Origin: Ascidia mentula
Taxonomy: Eukaryota; Chordata; Ascidiacea; Phlebobranchia; Ascidiidae
Direction: 5' to 3'
Length of the DNA: 64,000 bases
Assembly: GCA_947561715.1 (NCBI GenBank)
Contig: OX387197.1
Coordinates: 23,462,266 to 23,526,265, forward strand
A model generated the notes under the pieces. The model made no database searches. It was not told the DNA's origin and saw only the letters and a program-made list of their open reading frames with translations. Shown here piece after piece: positions 22,521 to 36,600 of the stretch; within the stretch, counting starts at the first letter, position 1, and every line of letters starts with the position of its first letter. The position numbers were made by a program, and so were the translations under genes.

Positions 22521-25500
22521 ATGTCTAATAAATCGCATTGTAACGATTATTTGGTGGACAGTAGCCTTGCCGAAGAAGCTATCGAATGTCGTCGTCATGG
22601 TTATGTGTTAACGGGAAAATTCCTTGGTCAGGGCGCCTACGCCAAAGTCTATCTTGGCCAGCCTGTAGCTGAAAAGGTTAAAAACAACTTGAGGCTGCGC
22701 AAAATGATTGGCGACCAGAACGAAATGAAAGTAAGTAGGTCAGTGACCATATAGTGCTAAATATTTTTTTTGTAAACGTGCAAACAACGTAGTCATTGCA
22801 GTTCCTAATTTAACACGCAATCAATGTAGCAATATATTTTTTTCAAACAAAGTTGTTTATCACCTGATAATTGTTAAGAAAGTTAAACCTGCAAAAATGC
22901 GTTCACCAGGTGGCGATCAAGATTATATCAACGGCGACCGCTCCAGAAGTTTACATCACGAAGTTTTTGCCGCGCGAAGTGGCTTCAATGAACAAATGCT
23001 ACTTTCATTCCAACGTTGTAAGCTTCGCAGCTTTCCGCAGTACATAATACAACGTATTATCGTCATATTGCCGGAAAAGTTAAGTCGGTGGCCTCAGTAG
23101 CTTCATTAATTCGTTTAGATTCAGCTCTACGACATATTTGCAAGCCGCAGTCGCGTCTATCTCGTTCTGGAATATGCAGAATGTGGAGATTTGCTAAGCT
23201 TTGTCAACCAATGTTATGCCAGAAAGTCCATCACACATTGTTTAACGGAGGACAAGGCCCGCATCATGTTTCGCGACATACTCGCCGGGGTACAGTTCGT
23301 CCATTTGCGTGGTGTGGCTCACAGGTATACAACTCATTTGGCATTTGTTACTCGTTTCCATAACAACCGAAGCCTTAGCAGTCACAGTGAATATAGGAAT
23401 TTATTTAGTTGTTTTGTGGCATATTTTTTAATTGCATTTGAGTCACGCTACTAACATCCCAGGGACTTGAAGTGCGAAAACATTCTTCTTACGAAGAACT
23501 ACAAAGCTAAACTGAGCGACTTCGGCTTCGCGGTTGAAGCACGCCACAGCCGTGAACTCCTCAAGACGCACTGCGGCAGCTATGCCTATGCACCGCCGGA
23601 AATATTGTGCCAGAAGAAATACGACGGACGTCTCGCCGACCTATGGAGCTTGTGAGTTCAATAACGATGCGTTTGATTCAAGAAATGCGCAAACATAAAT
23701 TTAGATTATCGGAAAATAAGTTTATAATTGCTGTTGGTTATAATGTGGAAGCTTGGGCTACATAATAAAATGTGAGAAACGAGAATTTCTTTTGAAAAGG
23801 GGCGTTATTCTCTTTGCCATGGTAAACGGGGGACTTCCCTTCAAGGAATCCGACGCGAAAGCCGTTCTTGAGGCGATGAAGAAGCCAGTACATTTTAAGG
23901 GCTATTTAACATCCGGTAAGCTATACAGACATGAACCCAAACAAAAGACTGTTAGAAAGTTCTCGCTTGAATGGTGCAGACTGCAAGGATCTCATTAGAG
24001 GACTGCTCCGAATTAAACCACACAAGCGACTTTCAATACCGGAAGTCTACGCACATTCCTGGATGAAGAAACACCAAGTAACTACAGAATCCGACAAAAA
24101 CGTAAGAGAGGGGTTTCCATTGTCAGCACCCTCTGTCCTCTTTAAACTTAAGTTAGCTTCTTGCTTTTAAAAAAATCGTGCTGCATTATAATTGCTCTTG
24201 TCAGTGGGAAAAAGACTGACAGAAGCAATAGATAAAGCTGATAACAGGAGGACGGTGTTCATGGTTCCCAATATGTTACGACTTGTCGATACACACTGGG
24301 CTTTAAACTTATTGTTGCTTTGTTAATCAGGCTTCCGGAGACGTAACTCACCAGGAAATAAACCTTGCAATATATCCCGACTCGGCGATGCATCTTGCCG
24401 ACAACCGGTTGGGAAAATTGACAGGTGTGTTGATTCGTGTTACCTCTCCAACCTTGGAGGTAGACACGAGATGTAACTGTTAATATCCTTGCATTTTGCT
24501 TGATTTTCGAACCGTACTTTGTTTCCCTGAACATGGTAAATATGTGTTCATATCAACAATAATTTAGCACATCCGTTGGCCCATGCAAATTAACGTAGCA
24601 CCAATAGTTTAACTTAGTATCAAGAGTAATTCAATCAGCTTTTTTTGTGATAAGACGGGTTTAACAACTCGGAGAACGTACTCCGCTACATCCGGGAATG
24701 CATGGGAACAATCGGAGGCGACAAATCTCTCCCAAAGCACTTTCCCGACTCTTGCCGCCTCCACACCCCCAAGCTGCAGCAGACCCACACAAAACCCCAC
24801 TTTCTCCACAGAGTGCTTGCGTGTGATCCTTCTGGGGATCCCCCGCAGCCACCTAAGCTTCCCCGACCTCCGGACAAGGCTCGCCCGTCAGTTTCGTCAC
24901 CTGGAAAGTCGCAAAAGAAGGTCGCACTGGCCAAAGGGGGAAACACCTATATTCCGCGGGTCGTCCCGACGCCCGATGCGCACCGGAAGTCCAAGAAGCT
25001 TCACGTGATACAAATTGACGATGGTGAAATGGTGGTGTGTGGGGGAAGCCCCAAAAACGGAACCACCACGTTGCCACAGGTGAAAGGGGGTGGCAGAGAG
25101 TCGAAGAAAACCAACAGCCGTAAGACACCGTCTACTGCCAGTGCAGGTACAGCGGTTGCTTGTATAACAAATATGCTCCTATATATACGTATTTGTGCAC
25201 AGGGTATCTCAAAATTCTGGTTGCACTTTTTGGAAAATTACACACGCAAGATTTAAAAAGAAAATTAAAAATTGTTTGAAATAGTCTGTAGAAATCCAAC
25301 GACACCAACTTCTTTGTCACCCGCAGATATGACAAGGCGCGCTTTCCACATTAAGTATGAGAAAGCCCCAGAAAGCGAGGAAAAGAGGAACACGCCACCT
25401 ATGGAACAAGCAAACACACCAACTGCCTTCCAACCCCACGTGGCAACAAACGCCAAGATTAACACAACTCCCAACGTCATCGACATAAAAATAAATAATG

Positions 25501-26353
25501 TGTCTCATCGGGTCCAACGTTCGACAGGGCGGGGTCTGGCGTACGTGAAAACCGAAAGGATTTCAAAGAAACATGACACTGGTAAGTAACGAACCAACAA
25601 AAGATCCTGGAACCTTTAAGATTTGAATATTAATCGATTGGACTGTTTGTTCTTTGTGGAGTTGTATACTTATACGCCTTGTAAAGATACATATGTACAG
25701 ATACTGGGGTAAAGAACAAAGACAGGGCGGCGGGGGCACTTTCAGTTCCTCCTCCTTCGGACCACGCAACAATGATCAAGGGGAAGGGCGCCACCTTGCG
25801 ACAGAATAAGAAGGATTGTCCAACGGTGAAGTACAACCTTACGTGCAGCCACAGCTACCGCAAACAGCCTGGTTCATCCCGCAAGGCGATTTCAATCAGT
25901 CCTTTGCGTTCACCAAAGTCAAGACGTGCCGCTTTACCGGTTGGTCGATCGCCGGTTCAAAAACACACCTCAACGAAGCAACACAGCGATTTTATCAGCG
26001 TATCGAAGCTAAGTCAGAACCCGCCGTACTTTTCCCGGGACATAGCGACGCCATACGTTCTGTCCAGGCGTTACGCAAATTTTGATAACGTTCCAGTTAG
26101 CCAAGCGTGGAGCGGGAAATCTCCTGCCTCAACCCGCACTACCGGCGTGGCACCAAAGGCTCCCCTGTTGGCTTTTCGTACATCCAGCACCGTTGCTTCG
26201 CATGCGCGAAAGCTGCTCAGTCGAAGATCGCAAGAAACTCGACATGTATTAGAAGACCCACGAACTGCGTTTGTCCCGGCGCCTTCGTGTGGCGTTGTTA
26301 ACCCAACAGCGACCCCTTATCGGGCTGTGTTGAGGTTGACCAATAAACGGTGA
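22521..26353 (+). CDS. TSSK-like serine/threonine kinase with long basic C-terminal tail
   Basis: Ten exons, 22521-22730, 22910-23017, 23119-23324, 23463-23651, 23800-23915, 23980-24101, 24331-24424, 24655-25146, 25327-25581 and 25701-26353, join in phase to 814 residues. The kinase domain covers about residues 28-305. It has the Gly-rich GQGAYAKV, VAIK with Lys74, the FLPREV helix typical of testis-specific kinases, HRDLKCEN with Asp176, SDFGF with Asp194, and GVILFAMV. The position of APE reads PPE. Usual TSSKs have about 270-370 residues, but here about 500 residues follow. They are Ser/Pro/Lys/Arg-rich, probably disordered, with SPK- and SPL-type sites. TSSKs act in spermatids and sperm flagella; the same role here is inference. 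AATAAA is at 26387-26392. The ATG at 22521 is chosen because an acceptor precedes it. Confidence 0.85.
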
Positions 26354-27683
26354 TACTTTTTTAGCAGTACATTGATCAGAAGGAATAATAAAAACACACT
26401 CATATATGGGGGTTTTATACGGGCACGAACGACATAACTCACAAAACTTTTAAAAACCAATACTTTTCGCTCACAAACTTTACTTAAAACTCACCACATT
26501 TATAGGCACAAGAGCCACTGCAAGCTATCAGTAAATTAGTCAATTTTGTTGGCACCATTAATAATACGTTAGGTCACGCAGAATATTGAGATCCGAGAAA
26601 TCAAATCTGTATGTTAACTGATGTTAGGAAACGTAAGGAAAACTTACATTATTTCCTGTTGTGGTTTATGACATCATTGTGCAAACGACACTGAAGCGGG
26701 TATTGAAACAGAAAACGTTAGAGGTCTGTCCAGAAGCCCTTTCTTTATCGACCTACCCAAACTATCTGCATCATCCTTTAAAACCAACAGTACAATAAAT
26801 GCTTATGTTGTGGTTTAATTGCAAGCGTGATATAAAAATAGGCCATAGAGGCAAGAAAACCACCACCGCTGGCAGTACGGAGCAACATATATGAGAGGAG
26901 AAAAATATACAGCACTGTGTCGTCAATAGTCTGAACCGATTGGTTTTCACAGAAATCGAATAAAACGCCAATGTTCGTATCGTTACATTGCCGACAAAAA
27001 AACCTGGGGTTGGTATTGCACGAAACGCACAATTACACGTGCTTTCCAGCATGTCTTGATACGACGAGGCAGGGCGCGTGCGTCGGGAAATATTGAAGAA
27101 AAGTAAGAACACAGAACACACCAACTTTATTTACACCAATAATTATAATAAAATTATTGTTTAAAATTGTTTTATCTATGAGAGAACTTTGAAAAAGCAA
27201 AAAAACACACACCGGCACACCCGTGCGGTTCCTATACAAAGAACTTTTAAACGAAATAATAAATAAAACCTTAAAAGAAATTAAGATGTGTACAAAAACA
27301 AAAAAAGGATATATTGTTTGCCGATACTGTTTGTACTGTTTGCAAGAATAACCCCCACAACATAAAAATGCAGCAACAATGAGCAACTAGCTTGGTTATA
27401 AATCGTAGTTACGTCAGTAAACATCATGATAGGTGAAAAGTTGGTGGCTCACAACTGCATTAAATGCGGAATGAACATAGAAATACAAGAACATAATCAA
27501 AAGAAAGAATAATATTAATGAGCCTAAACAAAGCATGGAATGGCGCGAGTCGCTGTTTTTGTTTGCAGAAATATGGCTAAATTTCACAGAAAAGAAAATT
27601 AGAAAAAGAAACTCTTCAGGTTTTGCTGCTGAGTATTTATTTACAAAAATTCTTTAAATAGCTGTCAACAAACAGTCCGTGGG
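26354..27683. other. spacer between convergent genes
   Basis: The kinase and RAD54L2 genes end towards each other here. AATAAA at 26387-26392 (+) serves the kinase, and AATAAA on the minus strand at 27636-27641 lies about 40 bases past the RAD54L2 stop. ORFs at 26771-27386 lack recognisable domains and I do not support them. Confidence 0.6.
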
Positions 27684-30600
27684 TCAAAAACCCAACTGAA
27701 ATGTTGCCGACTTCTGCGACAAGTCGAGTAAGTCTTCGTCTTCACGCAATGAACTTTGATTCTGGTTGATATCGTCACGCGTCGTCGCGCCAAGCACATC
27801 TGAGTTTGTTTGGGAAAGTGAACCAAAACTGCTGAAATAATCTGAAAACTCGGAAAACTCGGAGGGCAAACTGCTGAAAGGCATTGGATCGCGTTGCTGT
27901 AATCCACTGTTAGTGGTGTCGGCGCGCAGTAAACCATTGTTAGCCGTAGTGCTCATCAAACTACCACCGTACATGTTAAAAGAATTTGACATTCCTTGCA
28001 CGGACGAAGGTTCTTGCAGATGTGTTTGCGGATCATCTTTCAACAACTGGTCAAGCATGTTGGGCGGTGAAACGCTCACGTGACTTTCTTGGCCAATAGG
28101 AGTCTCGGGCTGCACGGCATTCTGCATATTTCTCGCCCCGTAGCCCATGTAACTGTTTCCGAGGCCAAGGTAATTAGCGCCTGAGGACACACTGAGACCC
28201 AAGCTGTTAGTCACATCGGTGGAGTGAGTCAAGGGTTTCGATGATTCGTTCATGAAGTATTGCTGAACATGTGCAGTGACATTTGACGATGACGAGAGTA
28301 ACGGAAGAGGAGCCACAGGGTTGACTTGGGGAGGTGGTGGAAATGGATAGAAATTGGCCGGAGGTAATACATCCTGTGAGGACGGGTTCTCAAATGCAGA
28401 GGGCGGTATCACGTTTTGAGGTGGCTCGCGCCTAAACAAATAGAATAGATGAGTGTTATGAAAAGCCGACAAACTTCAACCGCGTACCTTAGTGTTGGTT
28501 CGCTTTTGTTACGCCGGAAACTGATGTCACTTGTTGTTGGAAGAATCTGAAAATGACAAAAATTATCAGTTGTTGTTTCGCAACATAATATTTCTTTTTT
28601 TGCCTATTTTTGCCTTTTACACGCTTTAGTATTTTATCGTCGAGTTTGCGCTTACCTGCTTGTCCTGAAGAAGGTAGCTGGAACGTCAACCAAGTAATTT
28701 ATTTTTTGCCACAAGAGCTTTGAATTTATTGAATATTATTCTATTCATTATTGGTCAGAAGCAAAGATCGCTTAGAATACATATCGTCATATTTATTACG
28801 ATTCTTGACAAATTTATACTTTTTAGTGACAATACTTACCGGTGGGGAAGAGGAGGCATCAACGCTGGACTGTGGCATGGACGTTTGTCGGGGCGAATCA
28901 TTTGAACGCACGGCAAAGATACGGCCTCCCAAGGTCCGGATATATGTTCCTTTTCTGCCACGGATTATGCAGTAAGTCTCGCCTACTTTAATGCTGGTGG
29001 AAACTGGAGCAGAGGACATGACTGCGTTTGCTTGAAGTGGTGGAAGTGGTATTTCCTGCGTGGCTACAATTTTCTGTACGGCCACCCCGGCGCGTTGGTA
29101 CTGAGAATTCTGCCGCGTTCCCTGTGTGTGTGTAAACAATAAATCGTTACGTTGGCACAAATTAATTTTGGGAACGGTCGATTTTTATTTCTGGTTTAGA
29201 TGCTCTGTTTGTTCCACCGTTTGAAAATGTAAGTGCGAGATAGTATGAACTGCATCTCCATTAAAATTTTACGTTTAGAGTTGAAACATACAAGCTTAAA
29301 AGAGTTTTGGGTATAGGCACAAAAACACATGTAAGCATTACGTTTTGGTCAAGTGCTTTGACCTGCATGGGCAATGGTGTAGATTGCATCGGTCGAACGT
29401 TGGCGATTGGGCGGGCGCCACCGTGCGGTGGCATTGTAGATGGGAAGAACGGTCTGCAACAACAACACGTGTTAGTAGTCAATATTATGGGGAATTTACG
29501 AAGATCGCAAGCATTTAAATTTACACATCAAACCTCGCATGAATGATATACGATACTGTTATTTGTCATACTTGTGTTGACGGAATTCATTCAGAAATCA
29601 TTTTGCATATAAGTCAAAAATGCTATTATCATGATTAAAAAAAATTACAACGCAACCAACTGAATTAAACAATGTGGCCGTTAATAATAAATTTTTTTGC
29701 CGTTTACAGTCGAAATAATTGAATCATTTCAGACACAATGGGCTTAAATCGACATTGATCGCTAACCTTTGCATGTTGTTGGTTGAAGCCGCTTTGGGCA
29801 TAACGCCGTTTATAGACGGTGCATTGTGAAATCCAGCGTACGAAGGTCGGCTTTATTGAATAAAAAAAGAATTAAATAAGGATCATTTGTTACCAGACCT
29901 TTGCACCAGTAACAAAAAAGCCTTTATCATTTAAAACCGAAGAAAGATACAAAACTGTTACACTTGTTACCGCTGTTTATATTACAGTGTAATCTATTTC
30001 AGCGATGAGTCCCAAGCAAAAAAACATCCTTTACCCATAGTTGTAAGTAGACGAGGCCATTTTGTCGCGCTGGTAACCTTTGTGTGCCATTCGTTTCTCC
30101 GCTTTCGTGAGTCTCTGGTCTTTACAGTCGAGCAACAGGGACTCGTGTTGGAAGGGTTTGCGCGTCAGCCAACCACCGTTCTTCTGCAATCACGTGACAA
30201 ATATCGCGTTACGGATTGGTTGAGGCATGAGAGTAAGCATTTTTCAACAGAAACTTCACGAAAACTTTTGAACGTATTTTTTTAAATGCGGCTGATACGT
30301 TATGAATACTTTTTTTCCAAAGGAATTTATTCCCGCATCTTTTGGTTACTGGCAACACTCACAAATGTATCCTAGATTTTGCAGCTATGTTAAAGCTTAT
30401 GCAAAACTCATGATAAATTATTACGAAATAAACACCTTCCCCAACGCAGTTTCCAATACCAGACTTACTGTGCAAGTTTCGCGGAGGACTGGGTCAAGGT
30501 ACTCGTCGATGTCGTCGATTTCAACTTGGGGCAGTTCCTCGTGGCTGTATTCGAGCAACTTGAGAACCTCTTGCTTGGTGAAAACCGAAGCCGGGTTCAA

Positions 30601-33600
30601 CTTGTCAACGACCCGATCTGCAGAAACTCGTACTATTTTGTGTGGGCAAAAACCACGGATAGTGCGGTGAAACATATTATCAGCCGAAGCACTGACGACG
30701 ATAAGTTTACCTATTTGTTACAACACGCTTGGTTTGCTATTAGCTATATTGACAATCTATACTGCAACGAGCCTACACGCATTGGTTTGACGACCTCGGC
30801 GCCTGAATGGTGAAATTTGTTTCCACACACAACTTATCTACGGTCGATCTTTTGATATTTGAAGAGGAACCAACCTGACATTCCCTGTTTAGAAACTTGG
30901 CGATCGTAGATCTTTTTTTCCATAGATTGATCGCAGATAAGTCTGAGAAAAAAAACTGGAGTTATTTTTATACAATAGAGGGGTTATCACAGCAGTCTGT
31001 AGGAGTTTTTGTTAATAGTATAAACGTTAAAAATGCCGCTGCCAACAAAAAGGATGTTGCTGAAATCGGTCGATGAAAAGACTCCAAAAATCGCAGAAAT
31101 TTATTGTTGAAAGCAAAATGAGGTTTTGTTTTTGAATGCATTTGGTGAAAGAATTTGGCGAAATACCGTTGGGAGCGTCTATATGGAAAAGGAAATTAAC
31201 CTGTATATATGACACGTCTTTTGTTGGCCGTAGCGATATACTCTGCACACGGCTTGTGCGTCATGACAAGGATTCCACGAGGCGTCAAACACGATCACGC
31301 GATTTGCTCCAATCAAGTTGATTCCCAAACAACCAGCCCTGGTCAACATTATACAAGGTTATTACTCGAAACACAAAGTAAAAAAAATGGGAATAAACCG
31401 GAAAATGTTCTGTACGTATTACGTAATTAAAAATCTGGTTGTGTACTGTTTGCTTTGGTCCGGCTTGTCTTGGTAATATATGTAATAATAAGACAGACTT
31501 GTCCTACTCACCTCGTTGAAAGCAGGAAGAGCCACACGTTTTCGTTGTTTGGTGAGTTGAAGTGGTTAATCATCCGTTCACGGTCAGCAGAGTGGGTGTT
31601 ACCATCCAATCGGAAGTAAGATTCGTTCTTACTCCACGTTCTACAGTGACAAATAATTCCTAACGTATGTGAACAATAAGCTACCGTTCAAAATAGAAAA
31701 AAATATGGCCAAAAATCTGCGTCAAAGCAATTACAAATTACCGCCAATGGACAGACCATACATTGACACGATCTTGTTGACAACAAAAAAGACAGTCTGG
31801 CAATTAAAAAAAAATACGGTCCCACAGTGGTACTTTGTAATTATTATTTGTATCGATGATCAGTAAGATTTACACTTTAAAATTAATTCCATCAAACTCT
31901 GGTCCAGTAAAACCTTGACGCGATCAGTCAAATTCCGCATTTTTTTATAATTTTTAAGCGTTATCACATTGCCTTAACTTCGTATTTACCAAACAAATTA
32001 AAGTACAAACGTTTACCTGGGTTCTTGGCTCTGTGTGGGCACGTAGGTTTTCCCTAGAAACTCCTCAATCAGTGTGAGTGTGCTAAGAGACTGACTAAAA
32101 ACGAGCAATCGGTCGCCCCTGGATACAGACTCTTGGATCATGTGTTGGAGGATCACCATTTTGCCGGAGAGTTCCACGTAGCCAGCTGTGTAACCTGAGA
32201 GGATGTCTTTTGCCTGAAATTTAATTTGGACATTTAATGGTGGGTTTTTATGCAAAGCCTGGATTCCAACAGTAAGCTAGGCAGATATTTTGCAAAACAT
32301 ATATAACCGTTAGGCATTTAATCACGAACAGTTTAGGAATAAACATCACAATTTCAATAAGACTTAAACTTGAACGATTTCGAAATAACCGTAAGCAGTT
32401 TCGAAATAATCGGCAAAAATGTGCGAAACGCCGGGGTTACATGAACGTTCTGCGGTCTATTGTTTGCTCACGTTACACCCCACGCACCATAAATCTGTCC
32501 AAGTGTGTAATTACTGTTTGCATGCCAGGTGAACTGCAACTAACTGCGGGCTATTAAATGGGTTACGTGCTCTATTCCGGTATACACGAGAGCGAAAGTT
32601 AAAATTGATATTGTTTTTGTAAAACAATTAAACGAATAAACCAGTCGGATTATATGTCTCATTTAAAAACTTCTAGTCTTGCTGTATGGCAGACGAAACG
32701 TCGAAAGAATAAAGTACGTTAATTTATGCCCGAAGAGCGGTCATGTGTAAATTGTAGTATATGTCTGGCGGCAAAAGTAGCTCAATATATATCTCATGTA
32801 GCGCACCCAATCGTAGCTGATGCCCTTTTCTTTTTCGTCGGAAAATGAACTCGTCGCCGGCGATGGCACTGCCCCTGTACCGTTGTTGCTATCTTGGCTG
32901 AAAAAAAAGATGTTTTAGGCGTTGGGAAGATTGGCGAGAGATTAGGTTTCAAAGGAGGAAATGGAAAATATTCCTTGTGGAAAGGTTGGTTCATTTTTAG
33001 ACGGTATTGTGATCGTTTCGACTTTGCCCAGCACGTGATAAATATGAACCGTGCAAGCTATTATATTAGTTCACAAAGTTTGATTTGCAATTAAGTTTAC
33101 GAACTAAACATGTCCAGTCACATATATCACAAGAATACTTATGTTCCAAGCAAAACAATAAAATAAAGTCTAATTTGAGACTAATGTTTTTCAACATCCA
33201 CCTTTGACTTATAGGGCACCTGTTGGGTGGGGATTTGTTTGACTGGCTGGAATTCGGGTTGATTGAGTCGGGAAGGTCAACGTCAAGGTCGTCTTGTTTG
33301 TCTGTTTTTTCCTGCACAGTTCTGTATAACACGTCAGGGTGGTTCCAGATCTGAATGAAAACAACACAATGTTGATTCGAAACTTTGCATAAAGATCACG
33401 ATTTGTGTTTGTAATATTGATTGAAGAGGGGAACAAACAGTTGCTTCTAACCTCATTGTTGCTAAATTACTGTACCTGTTGGACAGTCTTTAGTCCTTGG
33501 CAGTATTTATAGAAAGCAGTCTTTAGCTCTTGGGAGTCATTACCCAATATTCCAGGAATTTTAATATATGTCTTATTCATTTGTAACCTTATTCAAATAG

Positions 33601-36600
33601 AATGATAAAACAAGTATATAAATGAATGTTAACTATAAAGTAAAACAACTTGCTACACCATGCACCTAACTCAACACAATCATACAATACACTGAGCACC
33701 AACACTTTGACCTAAACATCACCAACCCACAATGTCATTAGGTCACAAGGTCAAATAGTGAATCCCATCCAAACCAGTAGGGTAGAAAATAAGGTATAAG
33801 GTACAACAACAATTAAATAAAGGTACAACGGCAATTAATATTACCATTCAAATTCGCTCAAACAAGGTTTGACTTAAACATTGACCCTAGATGTGACAAC
33901 ACAAGGCTGGTGAGATGTAAAGAGCATGTCAAACAATTTTGCACGGAACGACATGTTTTCGACAGGATAAAAGCATGATAACTGTGTTTATGTCTACAGG
34001 AAAAGGAGTACGCGATAAGGTATAATCTATCACCATGATGAAAACTTTATAGCTCACAATAAAAAACACCTTGTGTTCAAGTTTACAGGGAGAAAACACA
34101 AAAGCGTTATAAGTTCTTATTCAAATATTTCCTATTCTATCAGCATTGGTTGTTTTCCGAATGAAGAAATTGTTTCTAAAAAATATTCCCTTACCTTGCA
34201 GCAGATCGAAAATGCTCGAATTGGATTGACGGTACTTCCCCAACTGCCAGAGCCACCCTCCATGTTTCGCGAGATGAAGGTGTTGTAGAGTTTCTTCTGC
34301 CACTGGGACATGCGGACCATCAGCACATGCTCCTCTTTGAGTGGGAGGTTGTTGCGCAATACGCTGTGCGATCTCCGCTGTACGAAACCCTTCAACAAGC
34401 TGTGTAGTACGTGGGATCGGAATCTCATGAGACGTATGTCATCCTTGGTGCTGTCGGCGCACTGCCCGTTCAGTATGGGGCGTTCGAACATGTTGGCGAA
34501 TTCCTGTTTTGTTCCGAGGAAGCTGGGACGCACGAAGTCCACCATGCACCAATACTCGAGAAGGTTGTTCTGCAAAAATACGGTAATGTTAAAGCTGTAA
34601 CCACACTAATAAACCACCTAAAAACAACAAAAAATATATTTTAACTAGCAACAGACTTTATTCTGTTATTCTTTATGTCATTTATTCTTGCTTCTTAGTT
34701 TGTTTTATGTTATTTATGCATCTGTTTATAACCACATATGTACATGTTACAATCAAGGGACCCAGCCAATAGGCCCAATTACGTCTTTTCGCCTTGTGTT
34801 GAACTCTGTAAAGTGAAACTTTTAATGCCAAGTAAAACACATCCACATGTTACCCACTCAAAATTAAGACAATGAAGGTTGAATGCTGTTACAAATAACT
34901 CTATTACGTCACAAGCTCAATTACTGTTTATGTGTCAACAACACTGGCAAGTATGATACAAGATATAACGCGACAATGTATGTCAGGCCCAAAATCACAA
35001 ACACGTGCAAATAAAACACACCTGCAGTGGGTAGCCGGTGAGCACGAGGCGACGCTTCGTCCGCACATCTTTGAGGACCTTCGATATGTTGGCGTGGCTG
35101 TTTTTGATGCGATGGCCCTCGTCGCAGATGATTAGGTCAGGACCCGGCTTTAGCAAGCTGTCTTGCATCCCTGAAAAGCATCAACTCAAATCTCAACGCA
35201 ACTCCGCGCAAGGGAGTTCCCCGACAATATACCATAAATGCGTAAACGCCATACAATGGTATAGACAAGTGGTTCTTAATCTTTTTTATCTCGTTTTCCA
35301 ATTTCAGTTTTAACGGAGTCCTTATTTCCCATTAGATTTTTCAACTAAAAATTTAATTGTTGCATTTTCGCTATATCCTTTACACTTTTTAACTTTTTCG
35401 AACGCATGACATGACAAATTGCCAATGAGTGTGTACTGAATATGTGACATAATATTCTTTCTGGCTACTTTTGCATATTTGGGTGCCGACTATTTACCCA
35501 CTGGTTAAGAATCACTGGTGTAGACTGTAGACCGAGCTTACATACCTGATTGTAGGGAGGAGATGCGATCTCGCTCGTCGAGGTTAATCGTCGTCTCGCC
35601 CTTGTTTTTCTTCGTGCGCCGTTGCCTAGACTTTCTGCTGGCCAGTAGTCTGTACATTTCGTAACCCACAAGAAGGATGCCACCCTCGTCATACCACTGG
35701 GAGACCACTTTGGACCTAGCAAAAATCATTGCTGAGTTGGTTTGTTATCGCGCCATTTTTTTTTTGTAAATATGTTTTTTGGTGCCAAGAAGTTTTAGAA
35801 TGCTAAGCAGAATAAATGTTAATTAAACGGTAAATTAGTTAGGATTTTTGATTAAGTAATTACTAGCAATACTTGTTTTTAATTTGGTTAACAAAGTTTT
35901 CCACACAAGCAATACCTCGACTCGACGGTTTTGTGGCTTTCCGTGAGAACGTGAACGCTGAATGACCTCGGGTAGACGAGGGCCGGATTTTCGTTCACGC
36001 ATTTTGATTTGCGAGGAAGCCACATGTCAAACTCAGCCACCCAATTCAATAGGGTGTTAACCTGCAACAAAAAACACCACAAGTTAATTAACGACGAGTT
36101 GCTATGTATTCGGCACTAGGATACTTCCATACAACAAACACCTAATTATCCAACAATGTACAGAGGTATGTTTTGTTACTATTTGGTATAGTACCACAAT
36201 AACAGGGCCTCTTTAAAAAGCTAACACCAGAACGCATCCGCTGGGTTAACCCATGACGCCATCACGCCCATAACAATACAGTCCAGAGGTGGGCGTGTGT
36301 TTGGATAGTGGCGAAAATGGTTTCCCTCCTCTCCAGTAAGCATGACGTAAGATATATTGCACCAGAGAAGCCGTGACAACGCGAAAAGTCGGCCTTTCAA
36401 TCGAGCGACCCGAATGCGTGACCGTTGGCATGTAACGAACACTGTTTAACGACGCAAACACTCAAATTGTTTCAAGTAACAGATACATTTTTTTATTATT
36501 TTTTAAACTAACCACTGGTCAGTGGTTGTATCTTTCCTTGTAACTTACAGTTGCCGCCACACTGAATGCCCGTTTAGAATTGGTTTAGAATGTTTTTTGC

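Noticed and set aside
24702..25128. Overlapping ORFs on both strands in the kinase tail
   Set aside because: Only the plus frame joins in phase with flanking exons; the others are shadows of its GC-rich coding sequence.
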